Below, piece after piece: positions 1 through 9,216 of a stretch of DNA of 64,000 nucleotides. How positions within the stretch are numbered: the first letter of the stretch is position 1; every line of letters starts with the position of its first letter. The notes beneath the pieces are model-generated. The model was not told the origin of the DNA. It did no database searches and was given only the letters and a program-made list of their open reading frames with translations. The stretch comes from an uncultured Roseobacter sp. Lineage in GTDB: Bacteria; Pseudomonadota; Alphaproteobacteria; Rhodobacterales; Rhodobacteraceae. The position numbers and the translations under genes were made by a program. The stretch lies in assembly GCF_947496515.1 (NCBI RefSeq), contig NZ_CANMDB010000005.1:26001-90000 (forward strand), written 5' to 3'.

Positions 1-1698
1 GGCGAAACGCATCTCAGCATGACGGGCCGCCCGGTCTCCTTCCACGCCATGCGGGGTATCTCCGCGCATGCCAACGGCTTCCAGACCTGCCGCGCGCTGC
101 ACACCCTGCAGATCCTGCTGGGCACGGTCGAGGTCCCGGGCGGTTTCCGCTTCAAACCGCCCTACCCGAAACCGGCCACCGCGCACCCGAAACCGCATGT
201 GGGCATCACCCCCGGCGCGCCGCTCAACGGCCCGCATCTGGGCTTCACCCACGGCCCGGAAGATCTGGCGCTGAAGGACGACGGCACCCCTGCGCGCATC
301 GACAAGGCCTTCACCTGGGAAAACCCCATGTCGAGCCACGGGCTCATGCATATGGTGATCTCCAACGCCTACGCGGGCGATCCCTACAAGATCGACGTGC
401 TGTTCATGTATATGGCCAACATGTCGTGGAACTCCTCCATGAACACCCGCGGCGTGATCGACATGCTCACGGACAAGGATGAAAACGGCGACTACGTGAT
501 CCCCAAGATCATCTACTCGGATGCCTACTCCTCCGAGATGGTCGCCTATTCCGATCTCATCCTGCCCGATACGACCTATCTGGAGCGCCACGACTGTATC
601 TCGCTGCTGGACCGTCCGATCTGCGAGGCCGATGCCGCCGCGGACGCCATCCGCTGGCCGGTGATCGAACCTGACCGCGACGTGAAATGCTTCCAGTCCA
701 TGCTCTGCGATCTCGGCGCCAAGATGAAGCTGCCCGGCTTCATCAACGAGGACGGCAGCCAGAAATACGCCGATTACGGCGATTACATCGTCAACCACGA
801 ACGCCGACCGGGCATCGGCCCGCTCGCAGGCTTCCGCGGCGAAAACGGCGATCAGGCGGGCCGCGGGTCGGTGAACCCGGGCCAGCTCGACAAATACATC
901 GCCAATGGCGGCTTCTTCGTCGAACACATCCCCGCAGGCGCCAACTACTACAAACCCTGGAACGCCGCCTACCAGGACTGGGCGGTGAAAATAGGGATCT
1001 ACGACGCGCCCCAGCCCTATCTCTTTTCGCTCTACGTGGAACCGCTGCGCAAATTCCAGCTCGCCGCCGAGGGCCATGGGCCAATCCAGCCCCCCGATCA
1101 CCTGCGCGAACGGATCAAGGCGACCATGTCTCCCCTGCCCATCTGGTACTCCTCGGAGGCGGACAACCACGGGTCCGAGTTCCCCATCACCGCGCTGACC
1201 CAGCGCCCCATGGCCATGTACCACTCCTGGGGCTCGCAGAACGCCTGGCTGCGGCAGCTTCACGGGCACAACCCGCTCTACCTGCCCACCAAACTGATGC
1301 GCGAAAACGACCTTGCAGACGGCGGCTGGGCGAAGGTCACCTCGCCCCACGGCGAGATCACCGTGCCCGTGCTGGAAATGGCCGCCCTCAACGACAACAC
1401 AGTCTGGACCTGGAACGCCATCGGCAAACGCAAGGGCGCCTGGGCACTGGAGGAAAACGCCCCCGAAGCCACCCGGGGGTTCCTGCTCAACCATCTTATC
1501 CACGAGTTGCTGCCGCCCAAGGGCGACGGGCTGCGATGGGCCAACTCCGATCCTGTCACGGGACAGGCCGCCTGGTTCGACCTCAAGGTCCGCGTGGAAA
1601 AAGCCGCGGCCCCCGCCGAGGCCAAACCCGGCTTCGCCCCCATAAAATCCCCCGTGGGCACAGGCCCCAAAGACCTCACGTGGAAGGTGGGTAAATGA
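1..1698 (+). CDS. soeA: Molybdopterin sulfite dehydrogenase catalytic subunit SoeA, 3' part
   Basis: The gene is cut by the left edge; the reading frame is open from base 1 to the stop at 1698 and shows about 565 C-terminal residues. The protein is a DMSO-reductase-family molybdopterin oxidoreductase. Visible parts include a segment naming a metabolite-facing loop (ALTQRPMAMYHSWGSQNAWL), and the C-terminal molybdopterin-dinucleotide-binding domain (N-D-A-G-like layout around PLYLPTKLMRENDLADGGW). It is followed by a four-cluster ferredoxin subunit and a DmsC-type membrane anchor. That A-B-C order is the one described for SoeABC, which oxidises sulfite to sulfate on the cytoplasmic face and passes electrons to quinone. 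The substrate is inferred from gene order and family; a different S- or N-oxide substrate cannot be excluded from this fragment. Confidence 0.8.
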   Translation, partial: GETHLSMTGRPVSFHAMRGISAHANGFQTCRALHTLQILLGTVEVPGGFRFKPPYPKPATAHPKPHVGITPGAPLNGPHLGFTHGPEDLALKDDGTPARIDKAFTWENPMSSHGLMHMVISNAYAGDPYKIDVLFMYMANMSWNSSMNTRGVIDMLTDKDENGDYVIPKIIYSDAYSSEMVAYSDLILPDTTYLERHDCISLLDRPICEADAAADAIRWPVIEPDRDVKCFQSMLCDLGAKMKLPGFINEDGSQKYADYGDYIVNHERRPGIGPLAGFRGENGDQAGRGSVNPGQLDKYIANGGFFVEHIPAGANYYKPWNAAYQDWAVKIGIYDAPQPYLFSLYVEPLRKFQLAAEGHGPIQPPDHLRERIKATMSPLPIWYSSEADNHGSEFPITALTQRPMAMYHSWGSQNAWLRQLHGHNPLYLPTKLMRENDLADGGWAKVTSPHGEITVPVLEMAALNDNTVWTWNAIGKRKGAWALEENAPEATRGFLLNHLIHELLPPKGDGLRWANSDPVTGQAAWFDLKVRVEKAAAPAEAKPGFAPIKSPVGTGPKDLTWKVGK

Positions 1699-1883
1699 GC
1701 GTGCCCCTGCCCTCCCGGCCGCTCTTTCATCTTGCCAGGAAAACTCCGGGGTCCGGGGCAGAGCCCCGAAAAACCATCACCGAAACCCAAACGCACCGTG
1801 CGCCGGGCACCGACGTGATACCGACGTGTTACCGACGTAATACCGACACCGCACCGACAGCCAGAACCGGGGGCCAGCCATGA
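1695..1883 (+). CDS. Possible 62-residue coupling ORF between soeA and soeB
   Basis: This ORF starts in an ATGA overlap with the soeA stop and ends in an ATGA overlap with the soeB start, so it exactly bridges the two genes. The product is rich in Pro, Thr and Arg, has no recognisable domain, and is largely translated from a GC hairpin (1754-1768) and an 11-nt tandem repeat (1809-1862). It may be a repeat insertion that kept translational coupling open rather than a functional protein. I do not recognise a family. Confidence 0.3.
   Translation: MSVPLPSRPLFHLARKTPGSGAEPRKTITETQTHRAPGTDVIPTCYRRNTDTAPTARTGGQP
1754..1768. repeat. GC-rich hairpin of an intergenic repeat type
   Basis: CGGGGC and GCCCCG arms (1754-1759 and 1763-1768) enclose AGA, preceded by CCGGGGTC. 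From memory, the CCGGGG...GGGGCAGAGCCCCG pattern recurs between genes of many proteobacteria, including Rhodobacterales. Only this copy was noticed in the window. Confidence 0.5.
1809..1862. repeat. 11-nt imperfect tandem repeat, about five copies
   Basis: Successive units are ACCGACGTGAT, ACCGACGTGTT, ACCGACGTAAT, ACCGACACCGC and ACCGACAGCC. The period is 11 nt, about one helical turn and not a multiple of three. The array ends about 20 nt upstream of the soeB start. Confidence 0.7.
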
Positions 1884-2641
1884 CCACTCTGCCAGCCAGC
1901 ACGACCAGGAAACTGGGGCTCGTGATCGACCTTGATACCTGCGTCGGCTGCCACGCCTGCGTGATCTCCTGCAAAGGCTGGAACACTGAAAACTACGGCG
2001 CGCCGCTTTCCGATCAGAACGCCTATGGTGCTGATAACGCAGGCACTTTCCTCAACCGGGTCCACTCCTACGAGGTCCAGCCCGAAGGCGATGCCGCAGC
2101 CCAGCTCATCCACTTCCCCAAATCCTGCCTGCATTGTGAGGACGCGCCCTGCGTCACCGTCTGCCCCACGGGTGCGAGCTACAAGCGCGTCGAGGACGGT
2201 ATCGTTTTAGTCAACGAATCCAACTGCATAGGCTGCGGCCTCTGCGCCTGGGCCTGCCCCTACGGCGCGCGCGAACTGGACGCCGCCGAAGGCGTGATGA
2301 AGAAATGCACCCTCTGCGTCGACCGCATCTACAACGAAAACCTGCCCGAGGAAGACCGCGAGCCCGCCTGCGTGCGCACCTGCCCCTCGAACGCCCGCCA
2401 CTTCGGCGATCTCGGCGACGAGACCAGCGATGTGAGCAAACTGGTCGCAGAGCGTGGGGGCATGGACCTGATGCCCGAACAGGGCACCAAGCCGGTCAAC
2501 AAATATCTGCCGCCCCGCCCCAAGGACACCCTGCCCCACGAGGGCCATGATCTTGACGTGCTGGCCCCCTTCCTTAAGCCCGTCGCGGAAGAGCCCAAGG
2601 GCTTTCTCGGCTGGCTCGACAAGACGCTGGAGAAACTCTGA
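1880..2641 (+). CDS. soeB: Sulfite dehydrogenase iron-sulfur subunit SoeB
   Basis: This 253-residue protein is a DmsB/NrfC-type electron-transfer subunit carrying four ferredoxin-like cysteine groups: CVGCHACVISC near residue 20, CLHCEDAPCVTVCP near 84, CIGCGLCAWACP near 117, and CTLCVDR with a later CVRTCP near 145-172. These should bind four 4Fe-4S clusters that carry electrons from the molybdenum site of SoeA to the membrane subunit SoeC. There is no signal peptide, which fits a cytoplasmic complex. The start overlaps the stop of the small upstream ORF, and the stop overlaps the soeC start (TGATG), so the operon is translationally coupled. The subunit type is certain; the specific enzyme is inferred from context. 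Confidence 0.88.
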   Translation: MTTLPASTTRKLGLVIDLDTCVGCHACVISCKGWNTENYGAPLSDQNAYGADNAGTFLNRVHSYEVQPEGDAAAQLIHFPKSCLHCEDAPCVTVCPTGASYKRVEDGIVLVNESNCIGCGLCAWACPYGARELDAAEGVMKKCTLCVDRIYNENLPEEDREPACVRTCPSNARHFGDLGDETSDVSKLVAERGGMDLMPEQGTKPVNKYLPPRPKDTLPHEGHDLDVLAPFLKPVAEEPKGFLGWLDKTLEKL

Positions 2642-3513
2642 TGCACCCCGCTCCTTCCGTTATTTTCTTCACGACGTTCAGTGGCTTGGGCTTCGGCCTC
2701 CTGGTTTTTCTGGGCCTCGGTTACCCGGGGGTAACCGGCTGGTCGGCCTTCGCGTTTCTCACCATCGCCTATGTCATGGCAGTGGGCGGGCTGATGGCCT
2801 CCACCTTCCACCTGGGCCGCCCGGAACGGGCGCTCAAGGCCTTTACCCAGTGGCGCTCCAGCTGGCTCAGCCGCGAGGCCTGGTGCGCCGTAGGTGCGCT
2901 CGTGCTCATGGGTCTCTACGGCGCGGGCCTCGTGTTCTTCGGCACCAGGGTCACGGCACTCGGCGTTCTCGGTGCGGCCCTCTCCTTGGCGACGGTCTTC
3001 ACCACATCGATGATCTACACCCAGCTCAAGACCATTCCGCGCTGGAACATGGCCCTCACACCCGTCAAGTTCCTGTCGCTGTCGCTGGCGGGTGGCGGGT
3101 TGCTGGCGGGGCAACTCACCATCGCACTTGTCCTGCTCGTCATTGCCGGAGGCGTGCAATTGCTCACCTGGAAAGAAGGCGACAAGGCGCTCGCCGCCTC
3201 AGGCACGAACATGGCAACTGCGACAGGTCTGGGCGACCGCGGTACAGTGCGGGCCTTTGAGCCGCCCCATACCGGCACCAACTATCTGCTGCGGGAATTC
3301 GTCCATGTGGTCGGCCGCAGACACAGCCAGAAACTGCGCCTCATCGCGCTGGTGCTGATGACGGTCGTGCCGGTTCTGCTCTTGATGCTGCCGTTCTCAC
3401 ACATCATCGGGATCCTGGCCATCGCCAGCCATATCGCAGGCGTTCTCACCGCGCGCTGGCTCTTTTTTGCCGAGGCAGAGCATGTGGTCGGCCTCTACTA
3501 CGGCAAACGCTAA
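2641..3513 (+). CDS. soeC: Sulfite dehydrogenase membrane anchor SoeC (DmsC family)
   Basis: This is a 290-residue polytopic membrane protein of the DmsC anchor family. About eight hydrophobic segments are visible, starting at residues 5-30 (VIFFTTFSGLGFGLLVFLGL) and ending near residue 285. It contains the family-typical stretch TFHLGRPERALKAFTQWRSSWLSREA around residues 52-77. It would anchor SoeAB to the inner membrane and pass electrons to quinone. Its start codon overlaps the soeB stop by one base. A strong bidirectional terminator follows at 3533-3560, closing the operon against the convergent dapA. Confidence 0.85.
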   Translation: MHPAPSVIFFTTFSGLGFGLLVFLGLGYPGVTGWSAFAFLTIAYVMAVGGLMASTFHLGRPERALKAFTQWRSSWLSREAWCAVGALVLMGLYGAGLVFFGTRVTALGVLGAALSLATVFTTSMIYTQLKTIPRWNMALTPVKFLSLSLAGGGLLAGQLTIALVLLVIAGGVQLLTWKEGDKALAASGTNMATATGLGDRGTVRAFEPPHTGTNYLLREFVHVVGRRHSQKLRLIALVLMTVVPVLLLMLPFSHIIGILAIASHIAGVLTARWLFFAEAEHVVGLYYGKR

Positions 3514-3532
3514 AGCCCGACCCGGAAACGAA

Positions 3533-3560
3533 AAAACCCGCGGCATCCCCCGCGGGTTTT
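3533..3560. terminator. Bidirectional terminator between soeC and dapA
   Basis: A perfect stem of CCCGCGG (3537-3543) and CCGCGGG (3550-3556) with a six-base loop is flanked by an A-run on the left and TTTT on the right. It therefore works for both convergent genes. Confidence 0.85.
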
Positions 3561-3580
3561 CTACGTCCGCTGAACGCAGC

Positions 3581-4456
3581 TCAGTTCATCAGCCCCGCGT
3601 GGCGCAACCCTTCGTCCACCAGCGCACGCGTCGGATCCGACAGCGCCACCAGCGGCAGGCGCACTTCATCCGAGCACAAGCGCAACTGCGACATGGCGTA
3701 TTTCACCCCGACCAACCCGGGTTCCGTAAAGATCGCCTTGTGCAGTGGCATCAGCCGGTCCTGGATCTCCAGCGCCGTCGCGTAGTCACCGGCAAGACAC
3801 GCGGTCTGCATCTCTCCGAGCAGCCTTGGTGCCACATTGGCCGTGACCGAAATACAGCCGACACCGCCCTGCGCATTAAACCCATGGGCCGTGGCGTCTT
3901 CTCCCGACAGCTGCACGAAATCAGGCCCGCAGGTCAGGCGCTGATCGCTGACCCGGGCAAGATCCCCGGTGGCATCCTTGACGCCGATGATCCGTGGCAG
4001 CTTGGCCAGCTCCCCCATGGTCTCCGGCGACATATCCACCACCGACCGGCCCGGGATATTGTAGATGATGATCGGCAGCTCCGCACAATCGTGCAGCGCC
4101 GTAAAATGCGCGATCAGCCCTGATTGCGTGGGCCGGTTGTAATAAGGCGTCACCACCAGCGCCGCATCCGCACCCACCGCTTCGGCGTGGCGCACCAGCC
4201 GCATGGCCTCGATCGTATTGTTGGAGCCAGCGCCCGCGATCACCGGGATACGGCCCGCCGCGGCCTTGACGACCTCCTCGACGACGACCTCATGCTCCCG
4301 GTGCGTCAGCGTCGGGCTTTCCCCGGTTGTCCCCACGGGGACCAAACCACTGCTTCCTTCACCGATATGCCATTCGACCAGCTTCTTGAGTGTCTCCAGA
4401 TCCAGTTCGCCGTTTCTAAACGGCGTGACGAGGGCAGGCAGAGAGCCTTTGAACAT
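3581..4456 (-). CDS. dapA: 4-hydroxy-tetrahydrodipicolinate synthase DapA
   Basis: The 291-residue product condenses pyruvate with aspartate semialdehyde in the lysine/diaminopimelate pathway. Family features are clear: GTTGES near residues 42-47, the catalytic Tyr132 in IIYNIPGRS, Arg137, and the Schiff-base Lys160 in [10 protein letters not shown]. The length is normal for DapA. The start at 4456 ([10 protein letters not shown]) was chosen because AAGGAG lies just upstream; a longer frame reaching 4534 has no homologous look. It is monocistronic as far as visible, facing the soe operon across a shared terminator and divergent from the transglycosylase gene. Confidence 0.95.
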   Translation of the reverse strand: MFKGSLPALVTPFRNGELDLETLKKLVEWHIGEGSSGLVPVGTTGESPTLTHREHEVVVEEVVKAAAGRIPVIAGAGSNNTIEAMRLVRHAEAVGADAALVVTPYYNRPTQSGLIAHFTALHDCAELPIIIYNIPGRSVVDMSPETMGELAKLPRIIGVKDATGDLARVSDQRLTCGPDFVQLSGEDATAHGFNAQGGVGCISVTANVAPRLLGEMQTACLAGDYATALEIQDRLMPLHKAIFTEPGLVGVKYAMSQLRLCSDEVRLPLVALSDPTRALVDEGLRHAGLMN

Positions 4457-4590
4457 GAACACGCTCCTTTGATGTTTTGGCCGGCAAATGGCCCTGGGAT
4501 TAACGCAAAATAAGCAGGATCGTGATTTGATCATGGCTCTATGCGCTGTATGTGTCAGAGGCTCTAGCCTCCAAAGCCCGGGAATTGCAA

Positions 4591-6558
4591 GTGATCACAC
4601 GCTGGTTGACGGTCCTGACGATGATTCTCTTGGTAGCGGCGCCTGCGCTGGCGGAACGCCCGCGCCCGCTGGCCAAGGCAATGGATGCCATGCGCGGGGG
4701 CGATTGGGGCGCCGCTGCCAAGATCGCCGCGCGCGATGGTGATCTGGCCGCTGACATCATCGAATGGCACCGCCTGCGCGCGGGTGAAGGCAATGCTGCC
4801 GAGGTCACGGATTTTCTGTCGCGGCGCAGCGACTGGCCGGGCGAGCCCTACTTGCGCAAACAGTCCGAACCATCGGTGATCTCGCAACCTGACGGGGCAG
4901 TGCTCGCCTTCTTTTCGGACGTACCCGCCCAGACATCCGAAGGGGTGCTGCGCCATGCAGAGGCGCTTTCGCGCACCGGGCGCAGCGCCGAGGCAGAGGC
5001 CCTTGTGATCCAGACATGGCGGCAGATGCGGATGGGAAAAACCGCGCAGGCGCTGTTTTTGTCAGAACATGGCCCATTGCTGCGCGCCCATCACACGGCC
5101 CGGCTCGACGCCATGCTGTGGGCAGGCGCATTTGAGAATGCGCGACGGCTTTTTGGCCTGGTACCGGAGGCGGAAGTGGCCGTTGCGCGGGCCCGGATGG
5201 CCTTGCGGGCGATGGAACCGGGGGTTGATACGCTGATCGCACGCATACCGGCCAGCCATCGCGCCGCACCCGGGCTGCAATACGAACGCTTCGTCTGGCG
5301 GGCGCGCAAGAACCGCTGGGACGACGCAAAGGATCTGCTGCTCGCCACGTCGACAAGCGCTGCGGCACTGGGCAACCCCGAAGCCTGGGCCAACAGGCGC
5401 CGGTCCATGGCGCGCGACGACATGCGCGACGGCAAAGCCGAACGGTCATATGAACTGGCCGCGCGGCATTTCCTGAGCGAAGGGTCAAACTACGCCGATC
5501 TGGAATGGCTTGCGGGCTACATCGCCCTTCGCCTGCTGAACGAGCCGCAAACGGCTCTGGAGCACTTCAACAATCACGATGCCGCGGTCCGGTCGCCGAT
5601 TTCCAAAGGGCGGGCGGGCTACTGGCGCGGGCGCGCCTATGAGGCCATGGGCGATGTCGCAGCGGCAGATCAGGCCTATGCGGCTGGCGCTCAATATCAG
5701 ACATCCTTCTACGGTCTGCTGGCGGCAGAACGCGCGGGCCTGCCCTTCGATCCTGAAATGATGGGGACACCGCCGCAGCAAGACTGGCGCGAATCGGCTC
5801 TTGCCAAAAGGCCGCTCTTTCAGGCCGGGCTCTTGCTGCAAGCCTCGGGCGAGCTCAATCTGGCCGAACGGTTCTGGACCCATCTGGCCGAAAGCCTCGA
5901 CCCGGACGAGGCGACGCTGCTGGCCGAAGCAACGGTGGATCTGGAACAACCCCATCTCGGCGTGATGGTCGGCAAGCGCACCGCGCGGCGCGCCATCGTG
6001 GTGCCGCGTGGCTATTACCCGCTGCACCCGGTGGCAGAACAGGACCTGCCCATGGCGCCCGAGATGGTTCTTGCCATCGCACGGCGCGAGAGCGAGTTTG
6101 ACCCCCAGGTCCAGAGCGGGGTGGGCGCGCGCGGTCTCATGCAGGTGATGCCCGCAACGGGCCGCGAGGTTGCAACCCGCATGGGGCGGGCCAGCGGTCA
6201 CAGCACGCAACGGCTGATGAGCGATCCTGCCTACAACGCAGAGCTCGGCGCTACGTATCTGTCCGGCCTTGCCGCCCGGTTCCGCGGCAACGTGGTGATG
6301 ATGTCGGCGGGATACAACGCAGGACCGGGGCGTCCGGACCGCTGGATGCTGGCCTATGGCGATCCGCGGCGTCCGGAAATCGACATGATCGACTGGATCG
6401 AACACATTCCGTTTCGCGAAACCCGCAACTACGTCATGCGCGTGACCGAGAGCCTGCCGATCTACCGCGCCCGCCTGGGTCTTGATCCCTTACCTGTTCC
6501 CTTCAGTGCGGAACTTACGGGCTCAACGCTTCTGGCGTTCGCGCCAAAGGGTGAATAA
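4591..6558 (+). CDS. Soluble lytic murein transglycosylase
   Basis: This protein of about 655 residues begins with a signal peptide (hydrophobic core near residues 5-18, AAPALA cleavage region). It then has a long helical superhelix-like region and a C-terminal goose-lysozyme-like SLT domain. The catalytic Glu is at about residue 500 in ARRESEF, followed by [13 protein letters not shown] and [10 protein letters not shown]. It cleaves the MurNAc-GlcNAc bond in the periplasm, giving 1,6-anhydro ends. I chose the GTG at 4591 so that the signal peptide sits at the N terminus; the frame can start at GTG 4552. The 3' end overlaps the convergent EamA gene by 36 bases. Confidence 0.9.
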   Translation: MITRWLTVLTMILLVAAPALAERPRPLAKAMDAMRGGDWGAAAKIAARDGDLAADIIEWHRLRAGEGNAAEVTDFLSRRSDWPGEPYLRKQSEPSVISQPDGAVLAFFSDVPAQTSEGVLRHAEALSRTGRSAEAEALVIQTWRQMRMGKTAQALFLSEHGPLLRAHHTARLDAMLWAGAFENARRLFGLVPEAEVAVARARMALRAMEPGVDTLIARIPASHRAAPGLQYERFVWRARKNRWDDAKDLLLATSTSAAALGNPEAWANRRRSMARDDMRDGKAERSYELAARHFLSEGSNYADLEWLAGYIALRLLNEPQTALEHFNNHDAAVRSPISKGRAGYWRGRAYEAMGDVAAADQAYAAGAQYQTSFYGLLAAERAGLPFDPEMMGTPPQQDWRESALAKRPLFQAGLLLQASGELNLAERFWTHLAESLDPDEATLLAEATVDLEQPHLGVMVGKRTARRAIVVPRGYYPLHPVAEQDLPMAPEMVLAIARRESEFDPQVQSGVGARGLMQVMPATGREVATRMGRASGHSTQRLMSDPAYNAELGATYLSGLAARFRGNVVMMSAGYNAGPGRPDRWMLAYGDPRRPEIDMIDWIEHIPFRETRNYVMRVTESLPIYRARLGLDPLPVPFSAELTGSTLLAFAPKGE

Positions 6559-7392
6559 CCCCGCCGCAACGATAACCGCGACGCCCACCGCAACGTTGGG
6601 CCGCAGAGTCTCTCCGAAAACGGTGATCCCGACGAGTGCTGCAAAGACCAGCTGAAAATAGGCGAATGGCTGCACCGAGCTTGCCTCGGCCACCTCGTAA
6701 CAGCGGATCAGCAGCCAGTGGCCGCACACGCCGGTGACACAAAGCGTCGCCATCCAGCCCCAATCGGGCGCCGTCATCGCCTCCCAAAAGGCCAGGCCAA
6801 TCAGGGTCATCGTGACCGCACCCGCCACACCCGTCCAGAAAAAGCTCGTGGCAGTGGTGTCCTGCCGCGCCGCGTAGCGCGTCAACAACCCGTAGAGCGC
6901 GAACATCAAAGCCGCGACCAGAGGGATGACCGCCATCGGGTCAAAAACCGACCAGCCGGGCTCCAGAATGATCATCACGCCCACGAAACCCACGGCGATC
7001 GCGGCCCATCGCCGCCAGCCGACCGCCTCGCCAAGCACCGGGCCCGACAGCGCTGCCACCAGCAACGGGTAGCAGGCAAAGACCGCATGGCTTTCCACCA
7101 GACCCAGCACCGTAAAACCGGTGACCATGACGCAGACTTCGAGCGCAAGCAACACGCCGCGAAACCCCTGCAGCAGCGGCTGCCGGGTGCGCGCAGCGGC
7201 ACGTACGCCCCCGCCTTTGCGCCCCGCCAGCCAAATCACGAAAGCCGCAAAGAACCAGTAGCGGATCATCACGACCATATAAACGTTGTAGGTCTCCGCC
7301 AAATGGCGCGAGATCCCGTCCTGCAGCGCAAAGACGATACTGGTCAGCACCATCAGCAGGATCCCGAGACGGACATTGTTGCTCTGGGTCAC
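6523..7392 (-). CDS. EamA/DMT-family membrane exporter
   Basis: The 289-residue protein has about ten hydrophobic segments in two EamA repeats, typical of drug/metabolite transporters (RhaT/YdcZ-like). The first begins RLGILLMVLTSIVFALQDG and the last ends [18 protein letters not shown]. The substrate cannot be told from sequence. The GTG start at 7392 lies in a GTGA overlap with the mnmD stop, so the two genes are a coupled pair. A much longer upstream frame exists but only repeats mnmD out of frame. Confidence 0.85.
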   Translation of the reverse strand: MTQSNNVRLGILLMVLTSIVFALQDGISRHLAETYNVYMVVMIRYWFFAAFVIWLAGRKGGGVRAAARTRQPLLQGFRGVLLALEVCVMVTGFTVLGLVESHAVFACYPLLVAALSGPVLGEAVGWRRWAAIAVGFVGVMIILEPGWSVFDPMAVIPLVAALMFALYGLLTRYAARQDTTATSFFWTGVAGAVTMTLIGLAFWEAMTAPDWGWMATLCVTGVCGHWLLIRCYEVAEASSVQPFAYFQLVFAALVGITVFGETLRPNVAVGVAVIVAAGLFTLWRERQKR

Positions 7393-8066
7393 GCCGGCAT
7401 CGATCCCACGGTCATGTGCCGCTTGCGACCGAAACCCGGCACCCTTTGTACCGCAAATCCGGCGTCGGCCAGCGCGCGGCGGACAAACCCTGCGGCCGTA
7501 TAGGTCGCGCATGTACCTCCCGACCCAGTCCGCGCGCCGACGGCCTCCATGAGCGGTGCCGACCACAGCTCCGGGTTCTTGGCCGGTGAAAACCCGTCCA
7601 GAAACCACGCGTCCGCCCGTCCCGACCACCGCGGCAGCGTCTCGCGCGCATCCCCCACGATCACCTCCAGTCGGACACCCGGAACCGGCGCGAACACCCC
7701 GCCAGCGGGATCCCAACTCGCCGCCAAAGTCGTACGCAACTCCCCCAATGCGTCAAAGCGCGCCAACGACCGGGCCAGATCATCCGGAGCCATCGGGTAG
7801 GCTTCAAAACTGGTGAAATGCAATGTGCCCGGCGCATCCATCTCCTGCCAGAGATGCAGCGCCGATAAAAAGTTCAACCCCGTACCAAAGCCAAGCTCGG
7901 CGATATGAAACCCGTCCCGCAGCCGTTCCGCCAACCGGTTGCCGTCGAGAAACACATGCCGTGTCTCCGCAAGCCCATCTTCGAGACTGTAATAAGGATC
8001 ATCAAACCGCGCGGATACCGGCGTGTCATTCGCGCCCCAAGATACCTCTGCCGACTGGTTCTGCAC
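7389..8066 (-). CDS. mnmD: tRNA 5-methylaminomethyl-2-thiouridine methyltransferase MnmD
   Basis: This 225-residue protein matches the N-terminal methyltransferase half of MnmC. It starts with the family pattern QNQSAEVSWGANDTPVSARFDDPYYSLEDGLAETRHVFLDGN (given here as a landmark across residues 2-43), then ELGFGTGLNFL at about 60-70 as the SAM-binding loop and WFLDGFSPAKNPELW at about 155-170. It makes the last methylation of mnm5s2U34 in tRNA. The GTG start at 8066 has AAGG nine bases upstream. A FAD oxidase resembling the other MnmC half is divergently encoded at 8130. Confidence 0.85.
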   Translation of the reverse strand: MQNQSAEVSWGANDTPVSARFDDPYYSLEDGLAETRHVFLDGNRLAERLRDGFHIAELGFGTGLNFLSALHLWQEMDAPGTLHFTSFEAYPMAPDDLARSLARFDALGELRTTLAASWDPAGGVFAPVPGVRLEVIVGDARETLPRWSGRADAWFLDGFSPAKNPELWSAPLMEAVGARTGSGGTCATYTAAGFVRRALADAGFAVQRVPGFGRKRHMTVGSMPA

Positions 8067-8129
8067 GGACGGGCCTTGTAAACGGGTGGGACGATGACGC
8101 GACCTTGAGGCAGAACTGGAGCTTTGGCA

Positions 8130-9161
8130 ATGGCCGATATCACCGTGCGCGGCGCGGGCATTTTTGGACTTTCGATTGCCTGGGTCTGCGCCTGCCGCGG
8201 CGCGCGTATCCAGGTGATCGACCCGGCCGGACCCGCAGCAGGCAGCAGCGGCGGGCTTGTCGGGGCGCTGGCCCCGCACGTGCCCGAAAACTGGAACCCC
8301 AAGAAGGCGTTTCAGTTCGAAAGCCTGCTCGCCGCGGCGGCGTTCTGGCAAGAAGTCGAGGCGACCGGCGGCCAGAGCAGCGGCTATGTCCGAACCGGCC
8401 GTCTGCAACCTGTTGCCGACATCACCGCGCTGCCGCTTGCGCAACGGCGCGCCGATCAAAGCCGGGATCTATGGCAAAACAAGGCGGTCTGGAACGTTGA
8501 GAAGGCCAGCGCGTCCCCCTGGGCACCCGTCTCTGCGAGCGGTTGGATGATCCGCGACAGCCTTTCCGCGCTGTTGCACCCCAAACAGGCCTGCGCAGCA
8601 CTGGTCGCAGCCCTCGCCAGCAAGGGCGTGACGATTGCAGCCGATGGCCCGGAAAAAGGTGCCGTGATCTGGGCTACCGGGGTGGACGGTCTTTGCGCCC
8701 TGAATGCAACGCATCACCGTCAGGTCGGCAACGGGATCAAAGGACAGGCGGCACTGCTACAGCATGACGCCCGCGGACAGCCGCAGATCTTCGCTGACGG
8801 TTTGCATATCATTCCTCATGGCGATGGGACGGTCGGCGTAGGCTCCACCTCCGAGCGGGAGTTCACCGACGCCCGCACCACAGACGCGCAACTCGATGCG
8901 GTCATCGAACGGGCACGCGCCGCTGTCCCCGCTCTCGCAGACGCGGCGGTGATCGACAGATGGGCCGGCGTGCGCCCGCGCGCCCGGTCCCGCGCGCCGA
9001 TGCTGGGCGCTTGGCCTGGCCGCCCGGGTCACTTCATCGCGAACGGCGGCTTCAAGATCGGCTTCGGGATGGCGCCGAAGGTAGCCGAGGTGATGGCTGA
9101 TCTGGCCCTGGAAGGCTCAGCCCAGGTCCCCCCGGGGTTTGACGTCGCAGCCTCTTTTTGA
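8130..9161 (+). CDS. FAD-dependent oxidoreductase, MnmC C-terminal-like
   Basis: The 343-residue DAO-fold flavoprotein begins with a Rossmann motif (VRGAGIFGLSIAW, residues 5-17). Later segments HIIPHGDGTVGVGSTSERE and IANGGFKIGFGMAPKVAEVMADL are typical of the family. Its position, divergent from mnmD with only 63 bases between starts, suggests it is the oxidase half of a split MnmC that converts cmnm5s2U to nm5s2U. A generic D-amino-acid-oxidase-like role is the alternative. The ATG at 8130 has GGAG eight bases upstream. Confidence 0.75.
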   Translation: MADITVRGAGIFGLSIAWVCACRGARIQVIDPAGPAAGSSGGLVGALAPHVPENWNPKKAFQFESLLAAAAFWQEVEATGGQSSGYVRTGRLQPVADITALPLAQRRADQSRDLWQNKAVWNVEKASASPWAPVSASGWMIRDSLSALLHPKQACAALVAALASKGVTIAADGPEKGAVIWATGVDGLCALNATHHRQVGNGIKGQAALLQHDARGQPQIFADGLHIIPHGDGTVGVGSTSEREFTDARTTDAQLDAVIERARAAVPALADAAVIDRWAGVRPRARSRAPMLGAWPGRPGHFIANGGFKIGFGMAPKVAEVMADLALEGSAQVPPGFDVAASF

Positions 9162-9216
9162 CCCAGGCGCGTTCGGCAGGCATGATCGTGTAGCCCCTTG
9201 TTCAGGACACCCGAAG

